This document shows, piece by piece, positions 47,784-59,429 of a stretch of 64,000 nucleotides of DNA. Under the pieces are notes generated by a model. It worked only from the letters and a program-made list of their open reading frames with translations, searched no databases and was not told where the DNA came from. The position numbers were made by a program, and so were the translations under genes. This DNA comes from Ischnura elegans (lineage: Eukaryota; Arthropoda; Insecta; Odonata; Coenagrionidae), in NCBI RefSeq assembly GCF_921293095.1, contig NC_060253.1, forward strand, positions 95,559,073-95,623,072, given 5' to 3'. Position 1 is the first letter of the stretch, and each line of letters begins with the position of its first letter.

Positions 47784-50454
47784 TGAGTATTAAAACTGCA
47801 AATGTGTGATGGTGAACATTTGGCTCTTGAAGTACATTTGTGAGTCCCGGAAATTTTGAAGTAAGGATTTATTCATGCATATTATGGCCTCATTTTGTCT
47901 TTGTAAATACAATATCTTTTGTCTACAGACTTTATGTGGGAGTGGTTGGTGCCTCTGTATGTGCAATATGGGCAAACGTTGTTTTTAAAATCGTGTTGGT
48001 TGTGGATAAATGTTATTTCACACATTCATTTTTGTAATCACTTGTTATTCCAGACTATTGTTATTGTTTTAACTTTAAATATATTGTATAATTATTAATG
48101 GTGATGTGTTCAAATTATTTTTAGCTACTTTGTTTGTTGTGGACATACTGAAAGAATATGTTTTCTTTCCAACCTCTTTTGTCATAGATTTCACAATTAT
48201 TTTGAGAAAGTCGAGGACCGCCTGTATATGTCATATATGCCCACTCTATAGAGGCCACAACTGTCTAAAATTGCAGTAAAAATGTGGAATACATAATTGG
48301 GTCATTGAAATTGCTTTTAGCAATTTCATTTTCGACACAGACAAATATAACTGGTGTAACAATACAAGGGTGTCATATTTTGTTCCAATCATAAGTAGGC
48401 TACAACACGAGAGTGGCTGAATGGCCTTGGATGGTAAATCAGTGAAATCATTAGTAATCGTCGATTATAAGCAAGTTAAATTTACAAAAAAAGATTCCTT
48501 TCACATTAACAACTTCTTTCACATTAAGGAGTAAATTACTAATAAAAATTTCATTTTGTAAAAAGTAATTGTTACAAGTATAAATTACTGCGAAAGTAAT
48601 TGTTACTAGTAATCTGATTACTTCTACTCCATTATTTACAACACTGCAAGTAATTACAATAACGTATGAACACTGTTTCAATGCACTCGAAAATGGCAAC
48701 AAATGCTAAGCATAATCTTATTCAACTTCTGGGATTATTTTGCCAGCCCACATTTTTTCTATTTTTACTGTTTCTTTATTGCTTCATGTAAAAGATTGAA
48801 AGTCCTTATCAGTAGAAAAGTTAATATAATAACTCCAATTGGTAAAATGCTAATATCCTGTGAAGTGGGTCCAACCTATGACAGCACTGATGTTACATTT
48901 TCTTCTCTTTTGATCACTTACAAAGTAACTTAGAAATTCCAATGGAGATTTTTATGGTTCTCACTAAGGCATATGATTTAAATTTTTACAATAACATCAA
49001 CATGATTCCAGGATTTGAACAATAACTGCCAGCTTTACTTTTCTTGGTACAGTCCTGAACAAAAAACAAACCCCTTTGGTCTGGACTGGGGGCAACACTC
49101 TTGTAAGCCCTGCTAGTGGTCTCTATTTTACAGTGCCGCACCCCCACTCCATATCTTTGAAGGGCTCATTCATTGCAAATAACTCCCAAATGACATATTC
49201 ACAAGGAAATTCTCTTATGGGTTAGCTGAAGGGATGGAAATTCACCTATTCTGTGGGTAAAGGCAATAATGGCTGGAAATTTTTCTACTGGAAAGGACTT
49301 GGTGAAAAGGCTAGGGCAACTGTTAGGAAAAACAAGTTTTGTTTATGCAGGAACCATCGCAAATGACTCACTACCAGTTTCCCATGGTAAAAAATTTTAA
49401 TTTTCCGCCAACGAAGTAAAACGGTTATTTTGCATAACAGTTACAGTAAGTTATGCATAAGACCATAACTTCGTTAAAGGACTTGCATTAATTAAGATAC
49501 ATTGATGATGCTCTCAAGATGGGTAGATGAAAACCATCCCTGTAATAAGATAACCGCCAAATAATTTGAGAATCAGATTTTATCGTAAGTTTGGAGCAAA
49601 AATTTTCAGGCGTGTCTTTTCTTGGCCACTGAATCACAAGATTCAAGGAATAAGTAGAGAGGAAGTTTCCGTGCTGCAACTAGCAATATAGGAGTACATT
49701 CTGGTAAGAATAATCAGATGATTGCCAACGAGCGGACCCTAATAATTCACCATAATAACCTTCCACAATCACAGGCTCTGCGGCTTGGTTGAGATCTGAG
49801 AAATCTAACCACCTCCACAAAAACTTCTAAACAGAAGTGACTCATTTTTTTGATCCAGGACCCTATGTCACTTCTCATGCCCTGCTTTTTCCATTATATT
49901 AGAGCAGCTATCTTGGCAGTGAATAGTAACAAGCAAGCTTAGCCAATCATTATTTTCCATTCAGAATCAAAATACAAAGCATCATAGCAATGGAGAGAAA
50001 AAGGAAAATGCGCATTGCGACTACCCCTCCCCACCTCATGCATCCAGCATCATAGGCTTTAACTTATTGGCTGACTTCTGAATGGTCAATTGCCTATTAA
50101 TAATGGCCAGATATTCAAAAATATTTTTTTTCAGGATTCATTTGAGAAGTATTAATGCTGTAATACAATATCGATTATCTGTCAATTCCCAAATTGGACT
50201 CATCCATTCACATGCCTCAGCAGCCTTTGTTTTCCTTTTCTTCTATTATGTATGTACTAATTTTCTATAATTAAATCTTAAGATTTTAGTTAGATGGAGA
50301 GGACTTTGCCAGCATGGAATTAATAAAGTGCATTTTCCCACCGAACGAATTTTAATTCAGCCAAGATTTTAGTGTAACATCATCATCTTCAGTGGTGGAT
50401 CTCGATTTGGACAAGAGGGGTGGTGGGGGGCCGGAAACTGAGCCTGTCTGGGGA
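47784..50454. other. Intergenic downstream of CROT, no gene recognised
   Basis: AT-rich sequence with only short motif-free frames. The CROT 3' untranslated region must start here; no single polyadenylation signal stands out. A stretch at about 48540-48625 has repeated agtaattgttac-like words resembling decayed DNA-transposon ends. Confidence 0.5.
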
Positions 50455-51120
50455 ATAGGGCAGTTTCCTTCATCAAAAAAACTAAATGCATTGATTGCTA
50501 TTCGTTACCCACCATATTAAGGGTTTTCATTATATAGAAATTATTTGGTTTTAGAAATCCCAGTTTAGACGAATGGCAATGGTCAATTTTAACCTCATTT
50601 GAAAAAAGCCAATTGGTGCCCATGCGATGCCACTCCATGTGACGTCACAGGGACCTAGTTTCTACACGAGAGGATAGGAGTTTTACATCGTCTGAGATAA
50701 GCAATGCATGCATGAGTCACAGAGCTCAGGGAAACATCTCTAAATAATCACTTATTAAAATTGTCTAAGGTCGGAAAGTTTACTTCGTTTGATAAGGTAG
50801 TGATAATCCATTATTAAGCCAAGCGCTACCTGCTAGCAGGGTACTCTGCTACCTGCTAGCAGCCTGCGTCGTATCAACGCTCAAGCCTTGCCTCAAGGTC
50901 ACCTCACAGGGCAGCAGCGGGAGCCAGAAATATGTCACACGGACTTTTCCCATCATTCCTACTCAGCTATCGCATTTTCGCGTGCTTGAAAATTTTCGCT
51001 TTTCGTTTAATTGCAAAACATAGATATTGTCATTCGAAAATCTAAGAGTGTGAAGTGCGTACTCCAGGAGTAATAATCTTTCGATTTAGGCAATAAAAAA
51101 ATAATAGGAAACTACCCTAT
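50455..51120 (-). mobile_element. TA-flanked MITE, GGGTAGTTTCC family, copy 2 (reversed)
   Basis: The reverse-oriented relative of 31853-32371. It starts (TA)GGGCAGTTTCCTTCATC and ends GGAAACTACCC(TA). At 666 bp it is longer than copy 1. Part of the difference is extra sequence around 50660-50760, and another part is a repeated tacctgctagcag word at about 50827-50860. Confidence 0.8.
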
Positions 51121-52508
51121 TCCTCCAAGCCAAAGGGGGGTTCAGAGATTTTGGATTTCCAAGGCTCAAAAATAGCTGTTTTAGGCTAATTTTTTTACAA
51201 AAAAGATCACTGATATCTCTTCCTATCTGCCAGGGTGAAACCCTGGAAAATTAAAATTAAGTTCGTATAAAATTGCTCCTTACTAATTTTGTGCATTATT
51301 ATGTATTAACTCCTTCCAAAAATCGTACAAACAGGTGGTCCACAAATTATGCATGACTTAACTTATTGTGTTTAAAATTTTTGGGTGAGCTCTCTAGGCT
51401 CCTCTTTGGGATGTTTGGATATTTTAAGTGATAAATTATAAATGACTTTGCTTCCTAAAAATTATGGTGGTGGTTTTTATATCCTAACCTGCCAATAAGT
51501 CCCTTCCGGTTCATGGGCATTGTCCTCACACTGTTTCTGCATCAATTACTTGAATATTGCCATTTCCCATCATCAAGTAATTCTGATTTTCCCTCTATTG
51601 AACAATAACAAATGTCAGGGATGCTATCCTCACTCATTGCCTTTTAAACTGAACTACAGACTTAGCATCATGCATTGTGTAAATTACATGGAAGAGGAGG
51701 CAAGGGTATTCCACCATTATTTTTAGCGGTAAATATATAGGCAATATAGGTGTAGTGGATGGTTCAGGGGTAGGTTTAATGGAGGTTCTAACCACAAGTG
51801 GTGGATGAGAGGGAATGAGATAAATAACTCACTTATAAATACATATATATCTCACTCATAGCTGTAAAGTGTCATGGCTGGTTTCACCATTCTTCCATGG
51901 TTCCACCCCTGAATAATTCCAGAGACTAGAAATCCAAATGCCAACTAAAGTTGCCGGGAAATATCTCCAAAACTGATTTTTAAATTGCCTTATCAAATCA
52001 TTTATGGGGAGGAGAACAGTGTAAACCCACCGAGGGCTAGGCTCTCTTAGCCTTACCCTTGGTGGATTAACATCTGTCAGCTTATGACGTAAGAACCTTG
52101 AGAGAAGAGTGGAGCAGAAGGATCAGGCTAACCACTGAAATATCCCCACTATCGCCTAGATTTGCATCCAGGCCCATAGAAAGGGAAACCAACACCAAGC
52201 CAAATATCCAACTACACCACCTTAGAGCATCAACTAAAACTCAACATCCACACTCTTGAAATGCAACCTTTTTCGACGTGCAGCTCAGCTCACTACATGA
52301 TCATGTCGCCAGTGATGTGAATCTCAACAATTGCAAGTAAGAAAACAATTATCCTAACCAAATGATTTTATAGAACTTCTGTCACAAGTAATTCCAAAAT
52401 AGATGCTTCGTAAATCACTCAATTTGACGAGCATATGGTTCACGGTATTAGGATAGGAACACGCGAACTCCAAATTTTTCGCCGTGAAATTTCTAACATC
52501 CAAAGCCT
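51121..52508. other. Intergenic, no gene recognised
   Basis: No conserved frame found. About 52010-52200 has SINE-like phrasing (ccgagggctaggctctcttagcc) without clear promoter boxes. A minus-strand open stretch of about 52 codons near 52355-52500 (MKALDVRNFTAKNLEFACSY) looks protein-like but has no recognised relatives. Confidence 0.35.
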
Positions 52509-52733
52509 TCATTTACTACGAATAAAAAAAATAATGTTCAATACATGATGCTGATCATACTTATAATACTCGCCGTACACACTGCCGGTAAGAACGATTC
52601 TTAAAGGATGACGTACGTTGAGTTTTTGTAAGTGAGCAAGGTGGACCCCAAGAAGCCCCACAATGCTAGGCTTGAGCATTGCCACTGACAAGACACTTGT
52701 CAAGACGATGACGGCTTTAGGTGCGAATTTCAT
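52509..52733 (-). CDS. Small hypothetical ORF, divergent from POLRMT
   Basis: The minus-strand frame starts MKFAPKAVIVLTSVLSVAML, a hydrophobic stretch that could be a signal peptide or membrane anchor, then LGVHLAHLQKLNVRHPL. It has 74 codons and starts about 530 bp from the POLRMT start, in the opposite direction. It may be the first exon of a gene whose other exons I could not find. A possible donor (gtatga) lies near codon 59. No family was recognised, and chance is a real alternative. Confidence 0.25.
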   Translation of the reverse strand: MKFAPKAVIVLTSVLSVAMLKPSIVGLLGVHLAHLQKLNVRHPLRIVLTGSVYGEYYKYDQHHVLNIIFFIRSK

Positions 52734-53262
52734 GAGTGAAAAACGTATTCATGGGAATGAATAATTAAAGAATAGTATCAAAGTAATTATGAAAGGTACT
52801 ACCAAACGTTATCCCATGTCGACACACCTGCATACGCCTCTTTTTCACGAGTCGTACGTTAAAAGAATGGATTTGTTACTCGTTCTACGACACTGCACCA
52901 CTGCACTTCCATTATGGGAAGGCAGGCGTAGTGGATTCTTTCTTTTTTATAACTGCCGTTTCTTCCCGTATGCGCTATTTTTATAACATCCCTGCACTCC
53001 AACTCCATAATTCTATCAACAGCAAGGCCTCATCGACTCTTACTTCATAGAGAAAATAATTGTAGAAAAATTTTCAAATCTAGTTAATTCCATAACAGTT
53101 AAAGTTAACGCCGCTGGAGACGCCTCTGTCGTCTGCCGAAAAAAAATGAGCATGAAAACCCGCGTAATGTGAGTTCCAGTTCGCTTCTGAGCACTTACTC
53201 ACCTACTTCAATTAGCATTTACGTGGATTGCGTGACACGCATGTAGCCAAATTCCGTATTTA
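52734..53262. promoter_or_regulatory. 5' flank of POLRMT
   Basis: About 530 bp between the hypothetical minus-strand ORF and the POLRMT start. It must contain the POLRMT promoter and 5' leader. No TATA box was convincing. The stretch from about 53100 to 53230 is slightly richer in CG dinucleotides (gttaacgccgctggagacgc) than its surroundings. Confidence 0.4.
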
Positions 53263-56200
53263 ATGATGACTGTGATTCATAGAATCATCTTATCAGAGTT
53301 ACTTTTGAAGCCTCTGTGTTTTGGGCGCCTTGGACACTTGATGCCATCGGGACTACGTATTTCGTCAGTGAATCATAACGATGAAATATACCGAGGAATA
53401 TCTAAGGGAAAGAGGAGACCACGAAATTTAAGCTCTTTGGACGGTGGAAAGTCGAAGCGAAAGAAAGAATTGCCCTGCAAATCGAGTCTCCGTAACAGAG
53501 TGAAAGAAGTGAATTCTGACTCGTGTGCAAGTGTTTATAATCGAAACGGTAATCATCAGAAGACTGTTGGAGATGTAAGAAAAACTTCGGAGGAAGGCTG
53601 TGAGCGGTCCAGAACCATGAAGAAAACAAAGGATTTTACAGACAATAAAAATCAATCTTATGTATCACCTTTTGAGGCAGTGAATGAGAAGCGAGTTACA
53701 GATACTTATTTGATTGCACCTTCAAAATTTTGTGGGGTGGAAAGCAATGATAAGAAGACTCTAAAAGACCAATCCCAGGAGATGAGAACTCATAAGGTAA
53801 AATTGGGCGTACGAAAACAGATTTCAAGCTTGTTGTCATATGTGGATGTGTGCATTAGCGGCGGATATGTTAACCAGGGTTTAAAGGCTGCAATGCTCTT
53901 CCGGAATCGATGTAAGAAAATGAAAGACTGTGACTATGCCCGTGTCATGGATATTCGAGTTGTTGAAATTCTTCTTCATGGTTACGCGGCACAAAGTAAT
54001 ATTCATAAGGTTGAAGAACTTGTGAAAGTGACGACAGAAGATGGGATTCCCCTCACGGCTCAATGTTACGCAGCTTGTTTCGAGTGTGTGGGTCATATGC
54101 TAACTGGCAGTGGGAAAAGTTTGAAGAAGGGTTTACACACGTCTGATAGCGCCGAAACGAAAGTGTTGAAAAAGTTGATCGCATGGGAATGTGCAATGTC
54201 TCGAAAAGGCATTAAAATGAATGATTTGCTAGTCAACACTATGTTACTCTCTCACCAAAAGAAGATGGTACTGACAGCCATCAAAAAAGTTGATTCCAAC
54301 TTCAACCCTATTTCATTCCCTCGCCCAGAAATTGATTATTCCCTTAAACTCCTTCAAGATCTTAATAAATTTCCGTTTACAGAGTACAAATCCCCAGTTT
54401 CCAATTTAGTTGATGCTGAACAACTTAAGATTCTTTCTTTGAAACAACTTCAAAATGAGGTGAAAGGTTACTTGGAGGTCAAATCTGTTGATCTAAGGAA
54501 AGGAGCAAATGAAAGAGGATATTTTAGCAGAGAAAGATTTATGGAAGTCGTCGAGGAGTGGCATAAAATTATTTCTAAAGTATTGCATCGGCAATTGCAA
54601 ACATTACAAAGTTGCTTTGAAGGTGGAAAGAAAACTAATTCTCAGATTTACATTTATCCATATTTGGCATCAGTGGAAGAAAGTGAATTAGTGGAACTGA
54701 TTCTCCAAGAAATCCAGAAGCTTGCTCATGGGTCTGAAACATTTAGTTATTCTACCAATCAGCTTTTTAGAGACTTAGGAGGTTTGGTTTTGGATAGGTA
54801 CATAATCAATTGGAAAAAAAGAACCGGTGTCATAGATATGGTAAAAAAATTACATAGCAAATATTGTGAATGGTATTGTGATCCTAAGAGCACTGCACTC
54901 TCAGAGAAGCCCATTACATGTACCAGAAAAGCATGGCTTAATTTGTACGTAGATAGTGGACTGTCTTTACAGTTTCGGGAAAAATGTTGGCCTGTGGCTG
55001 TTCAAATTGCAATAGGAAAATTTTTGTATGGCATAATTATTCATGAAATTATGATTGATCTGCACATTTTGCACTCTAGAATTACAAAGAGCAAAAAATT
55101 ACCTGCGTTCTATATAGTTTATCGCTCGCAGCAACAGGGAAAATTCCTGAAGGAAGAAGTGAAGCCTCATCCAGTATTGGCGCGACTTATTCGTAGTGTA
55201 ACGGATGTGATGCTGAAATTTCCAACTTCTTCCCTGCCTATGCTTTGCCCTCCAAAACCTTGGACTACCTATAATTCTGGTGGATATTTAGTGTCTAAAA
55301 CTGATGTCATAAGGCTTTCTAAGGAAGCTTCTATCCAATGGAATCGTTTGCGTGACTGTCCCGTGCAACAACTGTATCCTGCACTTGATTCCCTTAATCA
55401 GTTAGGAGCTGTTCCTTGGAAAATCAACAAGCCTATACTGGATCTACTCATTAGAGTTTTCAATGGAGAGGGGTCATCAATACCTGCAATTTCAAATTTA
55501 ACCATGTCATTTTCCTCTCCATTAGTACCACATCCAGCTAGGAAGCTTGAAATTTCTAATTCAAGTTCGTATGATAATAAAAAACTCACTTTTCAATCAG
55601 AACATGTCATTCAGCAGCGATATTGTCTGTATTTAAGAAAAAAGAAGGCTGAAGCTCACAGTCAGAGGTGTGATTTGCACTATCGATTGTCAATTGCCAA
55701 TCATCTCCGTGACAGCATTTTCTGGCTACCCCACAACATGGACTTTCGTGGTCGTGTATATCCATGTCCTCCTCACCTGAACCACTTAGGATCTGATTTG
55801 GCACGATCCATGCTATGTTTTGCAGAAGGAAAACCCTTGGGCCCAAGAGGATTTAATTGGTTAAAATTGCATCTTGTAAATCTTACTGGATTGAAGAAAA
55901 ATAAATCAATTGAGGACAGGTTGAAGTTTGTTGATGAAATTATACCTCAGGTGGTTGATTCCGCAGAAAAGCCTCTAACGGGAGGACTTTGGTGGGCTGC
56001 ATCTGATGAGCCATGGCAAACCCTGGCAGTATGCATGGAAATCCAATCTGCTTTGAAAAATGAAGGAGGGCCAGAGAATTACAAATGTCATTTCCCTATT
56101 CATCAAGATGGCTCCTGTAATGGTCTACAACATTATGCTGCTTTAGGAAGAGATGCTGCTGGAGCAGCCAGTGTCAGTATGACTCCATCCAACTGCCCAG

Positions 56201-57057
56201 AAGATGTCTATGCTAATGTGACAGCCATGGTAGAGCGAGAAAGGCAATCTGATGCCAAGCTAGGGGTTGCAATTGCTCAAATACTAGAAGGGTTTGTGAA
56301 GCGTAAAGTCATAAAACAGACTGTTATGACAACAGTGTATGGTGTCACACGATTTGGAGCTAGACTTCAGATAGCTCGTCAGTTAAGAGATATTGATGAA
56401 TTCCCCAAAGAGCATGTTTGGAATGCATCAACTTATCTAGCATCCAAAACATTTGGCTGCCTAAGGGAGATGTTCACTTCTACCAGAGAAATTCAGGATT
56501 GGTTCACTGACTGCGCAAAAATCATTTCCAAGACTTGTCGTCAGTGTGTGGAGTGGGTAACTCCATTAGGATTGCCAGTTGTTCAGCCTTATCAACATGT
56601 CATCACCTCTAAACGACAGGGTTCCTCAATTCCCTTAGTTGTTTCCTCAGAGTGGCGGTCTTTTGTAGGCCATGAGCAACCCAATGTGACGAAGCAGAAG
56701 AATGCTTTCCCCCCCAATTTCATACACTCATTAGATTCATGTCATATGATGCTTACTTCACTATGGTGTGAAAGGAAAGGTCTCACATTTGTGTCAGTGC
56801 ATGACTGTTACTGGACTCACCCATCAACAGTAGATCTCATGAACAGGATTTGTAGGGAACAGTTTGTATCCCTCCACTCGGAGCCAATACTAGAAGATCT
56901 TTCTGCATTTTTAATGCAAAAGTTTGGGTATTTGGAAGAGGATGGTAGAATCATGGATGTCTCTGGGAAAAAACTGAATTCTGTCCTTAGAAAAGTACCT
57001 AAGAAAGGGAACTTTGATTTAAAGCAAGTTCTTGACTCAGTATATTTCTTCAGCTGA
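53263..57057 (+). CDS. POLRMT: Mitochondrial DNA-directed RNA polymerase, single exon
   Basis: A T7-like single-subunit polymerase that transcribes mitochondrial DNA and makes replication primers. It has 1264 residues (human 1230) in one frame. The N-terminus (MMTVIHRIILSELLLKPLCF) is rich in hydrophobic and basic residues, as in a matrix-targeting peptide. A basic low-complexity part follows to about 120. The PPR-like helical region is at about 190-300 (AAQSNIHKVEELVKVTTEDG). Catalytic domain: MDFRGRVYPCPPHLNHLGSD (about 826); motif A HQDGSCNGLQHYAALGRD with Asp about 949; motif B RKVIKQTVMTTVYG with Arg 1014, Lys 1018 and Tyr 1026; motif C VHDCYWTH with Asp about 1181. All key residues are present. 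No intron is seen, unlike the multi-exon neighbours, so it may be an old functional retrocopy or a lineage that lost its introns. Confidence 0.96.
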   Translation: MMTVIHRIILSELLLKPLCFGRLGHLMPSGLRISSVNHNDEIYRGISKGKRRPRNLSSLDGGKSKRKKELPCKSSLRNRVKEVNSDSCASVYNRNGNHQKTVGDVRKTSEEGCERSRTMKKTKDFTDNKNQSYVSPFEAVNEKRVTDTYLIAPSKFCGVESNDKKTLKDQSQEMRTHKVKLGVRKQISSLLSYVDVCISGGYVNQGLKAAMLFRNRCKKMKDCDYARVMDIRVVEILLHGYAAQSNIHKVEELVKVTTEDGIPLTAQCYAACFECVGHMLTGSGKSLKKGLHTSDSAETKVLKKLIAWECAMSRKGIKMNDLLVNTMLLSHQKKMVLTAIKKVDSNFNPISFPRPEIDYSLKLLQDLNKFPFTEYKSPVSNLVDAEQLKILSLKQLQNEVKGYLEVKSVDLRKGANERGYFSRERFMEVVEEWHKIISKVLHRQLQTLQSCFEGGKKTNSQIYIYPYLASVEESELVELILQEIQKLAHGSETFSYSTNQLFRDLGGLVLDRYIINWKKRTGVIDMVKKLHSKYCEWYCDPKSTALSEKPITCTRKAWLNLYVDSGLSLQFREKCWPVAVQIAIGKFLYGIIIHEIMIDLHILHSRITKSKKLPAFYIVYRSQQQGKFLKEEVKPHPVLARLIRSVTDVMLKFPTSSLPMLCPPKPWTTYNSGGYLVSKTDVIRLSKEASIQWNRLRDCPVQQLYPALDSLNQLGAVPWKINKPILDLLIRVFNGEGSSIPAISNLTMSFSSPLVPHPARKLEISNSSSYDNKKLTFQSEHVIQQRYCLYLRKKKAEAHSQRCDLHYRLSIANHLRDSIFWLPHNMDFRGRVYPCPPHLNHLGSDLARSMLCFAEGKPLGPRGFNWLKLHLVNLTGLKKNKSIEDRLKFVDEIIPQVVDSAEKPLTGGLWWAASDEPWQTLAVCMEIQSALKNEGGPENYKCHFPIHQDGSCNGLQHYAALGRDAAGAASVSMTPSNCPEDVYANVTAMVERERQSDAKLGVAIAQILEGFVKRKVIKQTVMTTVYGVTRFGARLQIARQLRDIDEFPKEHVWNASTYLASKTFGCLREMFTSTREIQDWFTDCAKIISKTCRQCVEWVTPLGLPVVQPYQHVITSKRQGSSIPLVVSSEWRSFVGHEQPNVTKQKNAFPPNFIHSLDSCHMMLTSLWCERKGLTFVSVHDCYWTHPSTVDLMNRICREQFVSLHSEPILEDLSAFLMQKFGYLEEDGRIMDVSGKKLNSVLRKVPKKGNFDLKQVLDSVYFFS

Positions 57058-57884
57058 GTTTGTATGGCATCTGATGCAACATAATTTAATTAATTTGACC
57101 AAGTTGAGATTATTATTACATATAAGACTACTTAGAGGGTACCTAATGACTTAACACTGTCTCAAACAAATGCGAGAGACAGGATTTTAGTATGACATTA
57201 AAATTATGCTGAAATTTAGAAATAATATTTGACTTCTATGTTATTTCATGTGAGTCCTGCTTCTAGCTGAAAAGTGAGATGTTAACATAGCAAATAGTAG
57301 TTCACGAAATACGATCATAATTCTTCTTACTCAAGTTATAAGGATATCATTATTAAAGATATGCCTCTTTCAGAGGTTGAAAATTTTGTTCTTGATTTTT
57401 TGGGCTGGATTATCATATTTACATGTATTTAAAACATTTTAATATTAATGAAGTGAAAGTATTAAATTATTATTTGGATGTTACTCTGGGGTTTGAACAC
57501 AAAGGATATGTTTAAGGAAAAATGTATTTTTGAATGGAATGTTGTAATGCATATTTACCTTTGCATGCATTTTAAACTAATCGGTACCATGGTGCAAAAT
57601 AATAATTTTTGACATGTTCTTTTCCCTGTATATCTTTCCATTGAATAAGTGTTAGAGATAATAGGCATTTTAGTTCATGTACGTTTTCAAATTGTCATTC
57701 TGCCTTCCATAATAATGCACAACACTTCCGTTCTTTTATAAAGGTTCCTGAATTATATACCAGCTTAAAAAAAAAGATACTTGGTGGTTTGGATTCAAAT
57801 ATGTACCTATTTATGTCTTAATATATTCTCATAAAAACTTTGTTCTTCCCATTGTAATTACTTAAACTAAGAATTTATTATGAG
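57058..57884. other. POLRMT 3' flank, no further gene
   Basis: AT-rich sequence. An A tract (gcttaaaaaaaaagatac) near 57765 could be the remnant of a retrocopy tail but is not flanked by a recognisable duplication. No conserved frame. Confidence 0.45.
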
Positions 57885-58100
57885 TGAGGAATGAGCAGAT
57901 AAAGCTCCTGACTGATAAAACCCAGGTTCAAATCCTAGGTGAAGCCTTAGATCACCCCTGAGGAGACCCAGGGAATGAACTTCTCCTTCCACACTGAATA
58001 AGTGTGATTACAAGCCTGAGTCTTGGTCTTGGGTAAGCTCCTCCTTCATCTACCCAAAACAACCTTAGTTGAAGAGAGATGCAGTCTGGCTGACATTAGC
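57885..58100 (+). repeat. tRNA-derived SINE
   Basis: An A-box-like start (gagcagataaagctcctgac) is followed by a B-box-like word (acccaggttcaaatcctagg), then a body with tcacccctgaggagaccc. Layout matches the SINE in CROT intron 4. The 3' limit is uncertain. Confidence 0.55.
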
Positions 58101-59429
58101 ATGAAATCAAGATATTTTCATATACATATGTAGCATCACCACCAGTGAAGATTGGACCTCACCATAAATTTTTCTATTCAGGTAAGCCTACTCTTGAAAT
58201 AATAAAAATAAATGAACACACATTCTCGGTTAACTTAAGAGGAATTCTCAAATATGGCAGAAAAAAACACCACTGAGTAATCACTTTTCATACTCAAGAA
58301 CCTGTAAAAGTGGATGGCTTGAGTACAGTGAAGGAAAATGAGTCTGAAGGCTTATATGCTGCATGGTAGGATGGAGGATGTTGAGTTTAAACAAGAGGGG
58401 TGGACAGGAGTTAGTTGTGAGGGGAAGGCAGAGTGAAAATTTCAATGCAAAACGGTCACATTCACTGTATATTCTCCCATTAAAAAATGTCTGTAATTGC
58501 TCATGAAAGTCAATTTCATGAGTGCTCCATTACTCAAAGAATATGACATCAAACTGCATGGTGACCACTAACGATGAGATGTTTGGCAAAGGTCATCTAT
58601 ACACGAAACTATCTTTTAATACACGTTAAGGTAATACATATGTATATGTTAACAGTTGGACATCATACATACACCTAGGATGAGCACTCCTTATAACAAA
58701 TGTGACTTCATGGCGTAGAACAGATATGAATAAATATAGCAAATTGTTGCGAATGAGTGTGCATAAGTTTATGTTGATGGAAAGGTATTTGAAGGGTAGA
58801 TAATTAAAGTTGTGTGTTCAGCATCTAAAATAATGAATCAAGCCCTTGAAATCATTCAAAATTAAACTCAAAATGCCGGCCATTTTACAGTGGGCTAGTT
58901 ATAATTGCATGTTCATATATATTTTTACCTAGTCCATAATCAGTGGCTTTAAGAGGAAAATATTTTCTATTGCGTCACTATATGTAGAGAATTTCATTAT
59001 GGCCCTCAATACTTTCATAGGTAAATAGAGGAAACCATTTTTGTTAGTGATACCTTTGTGAAAATTTCATTTAGTTCTTACTTGGGCTCATCTAGGCAAA
59101 TGTGTAAGTACCTACACAGTCATATAAGCATCTACAAATGAAGGTACCCATGTGGCCACGTGAGCATGTATGTGGGCACTTACATAGGTGCCTACATACC
59201 ATATACCCTCATAGCTGCCTTCATAATAGCCAATTTGGAAAATTGCTGCTATGTTTAAAAAGTTTTCCATACAGTACCCATACAGTTTTCTTTCTAAATG
59301 GGTGTATCAATTGTATGTTGGTGGAAATATGCTCTTATTTAACCTTTCAGCTTCAGTAGTTAATTGCAAGCATTCCACTCTGCACAGGGAAATGTGCAGA
59401 AGCCAGTCTTTTTTTTCCTACTGGGATGA
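58101..59429. other. Intergenic, with degenerate cctacata-type repeats
   Basis: No gene recognised. At about 59095-59230 words such as gtacctacac, cctacataggtgcctacat and gtgcctacataccatat recur at irregular spacing, like a decayed minisatellite. A similar stretch lies near 63215-63310. Confidence 0.4.

Noticed and set aside
53402-53655. Minus-strand frames opposite POLRMT (also 53881-54096, 55398-55589, 55607-55846)
   Set aside because: They are shadows of the conserved plus-strand coding sequence.
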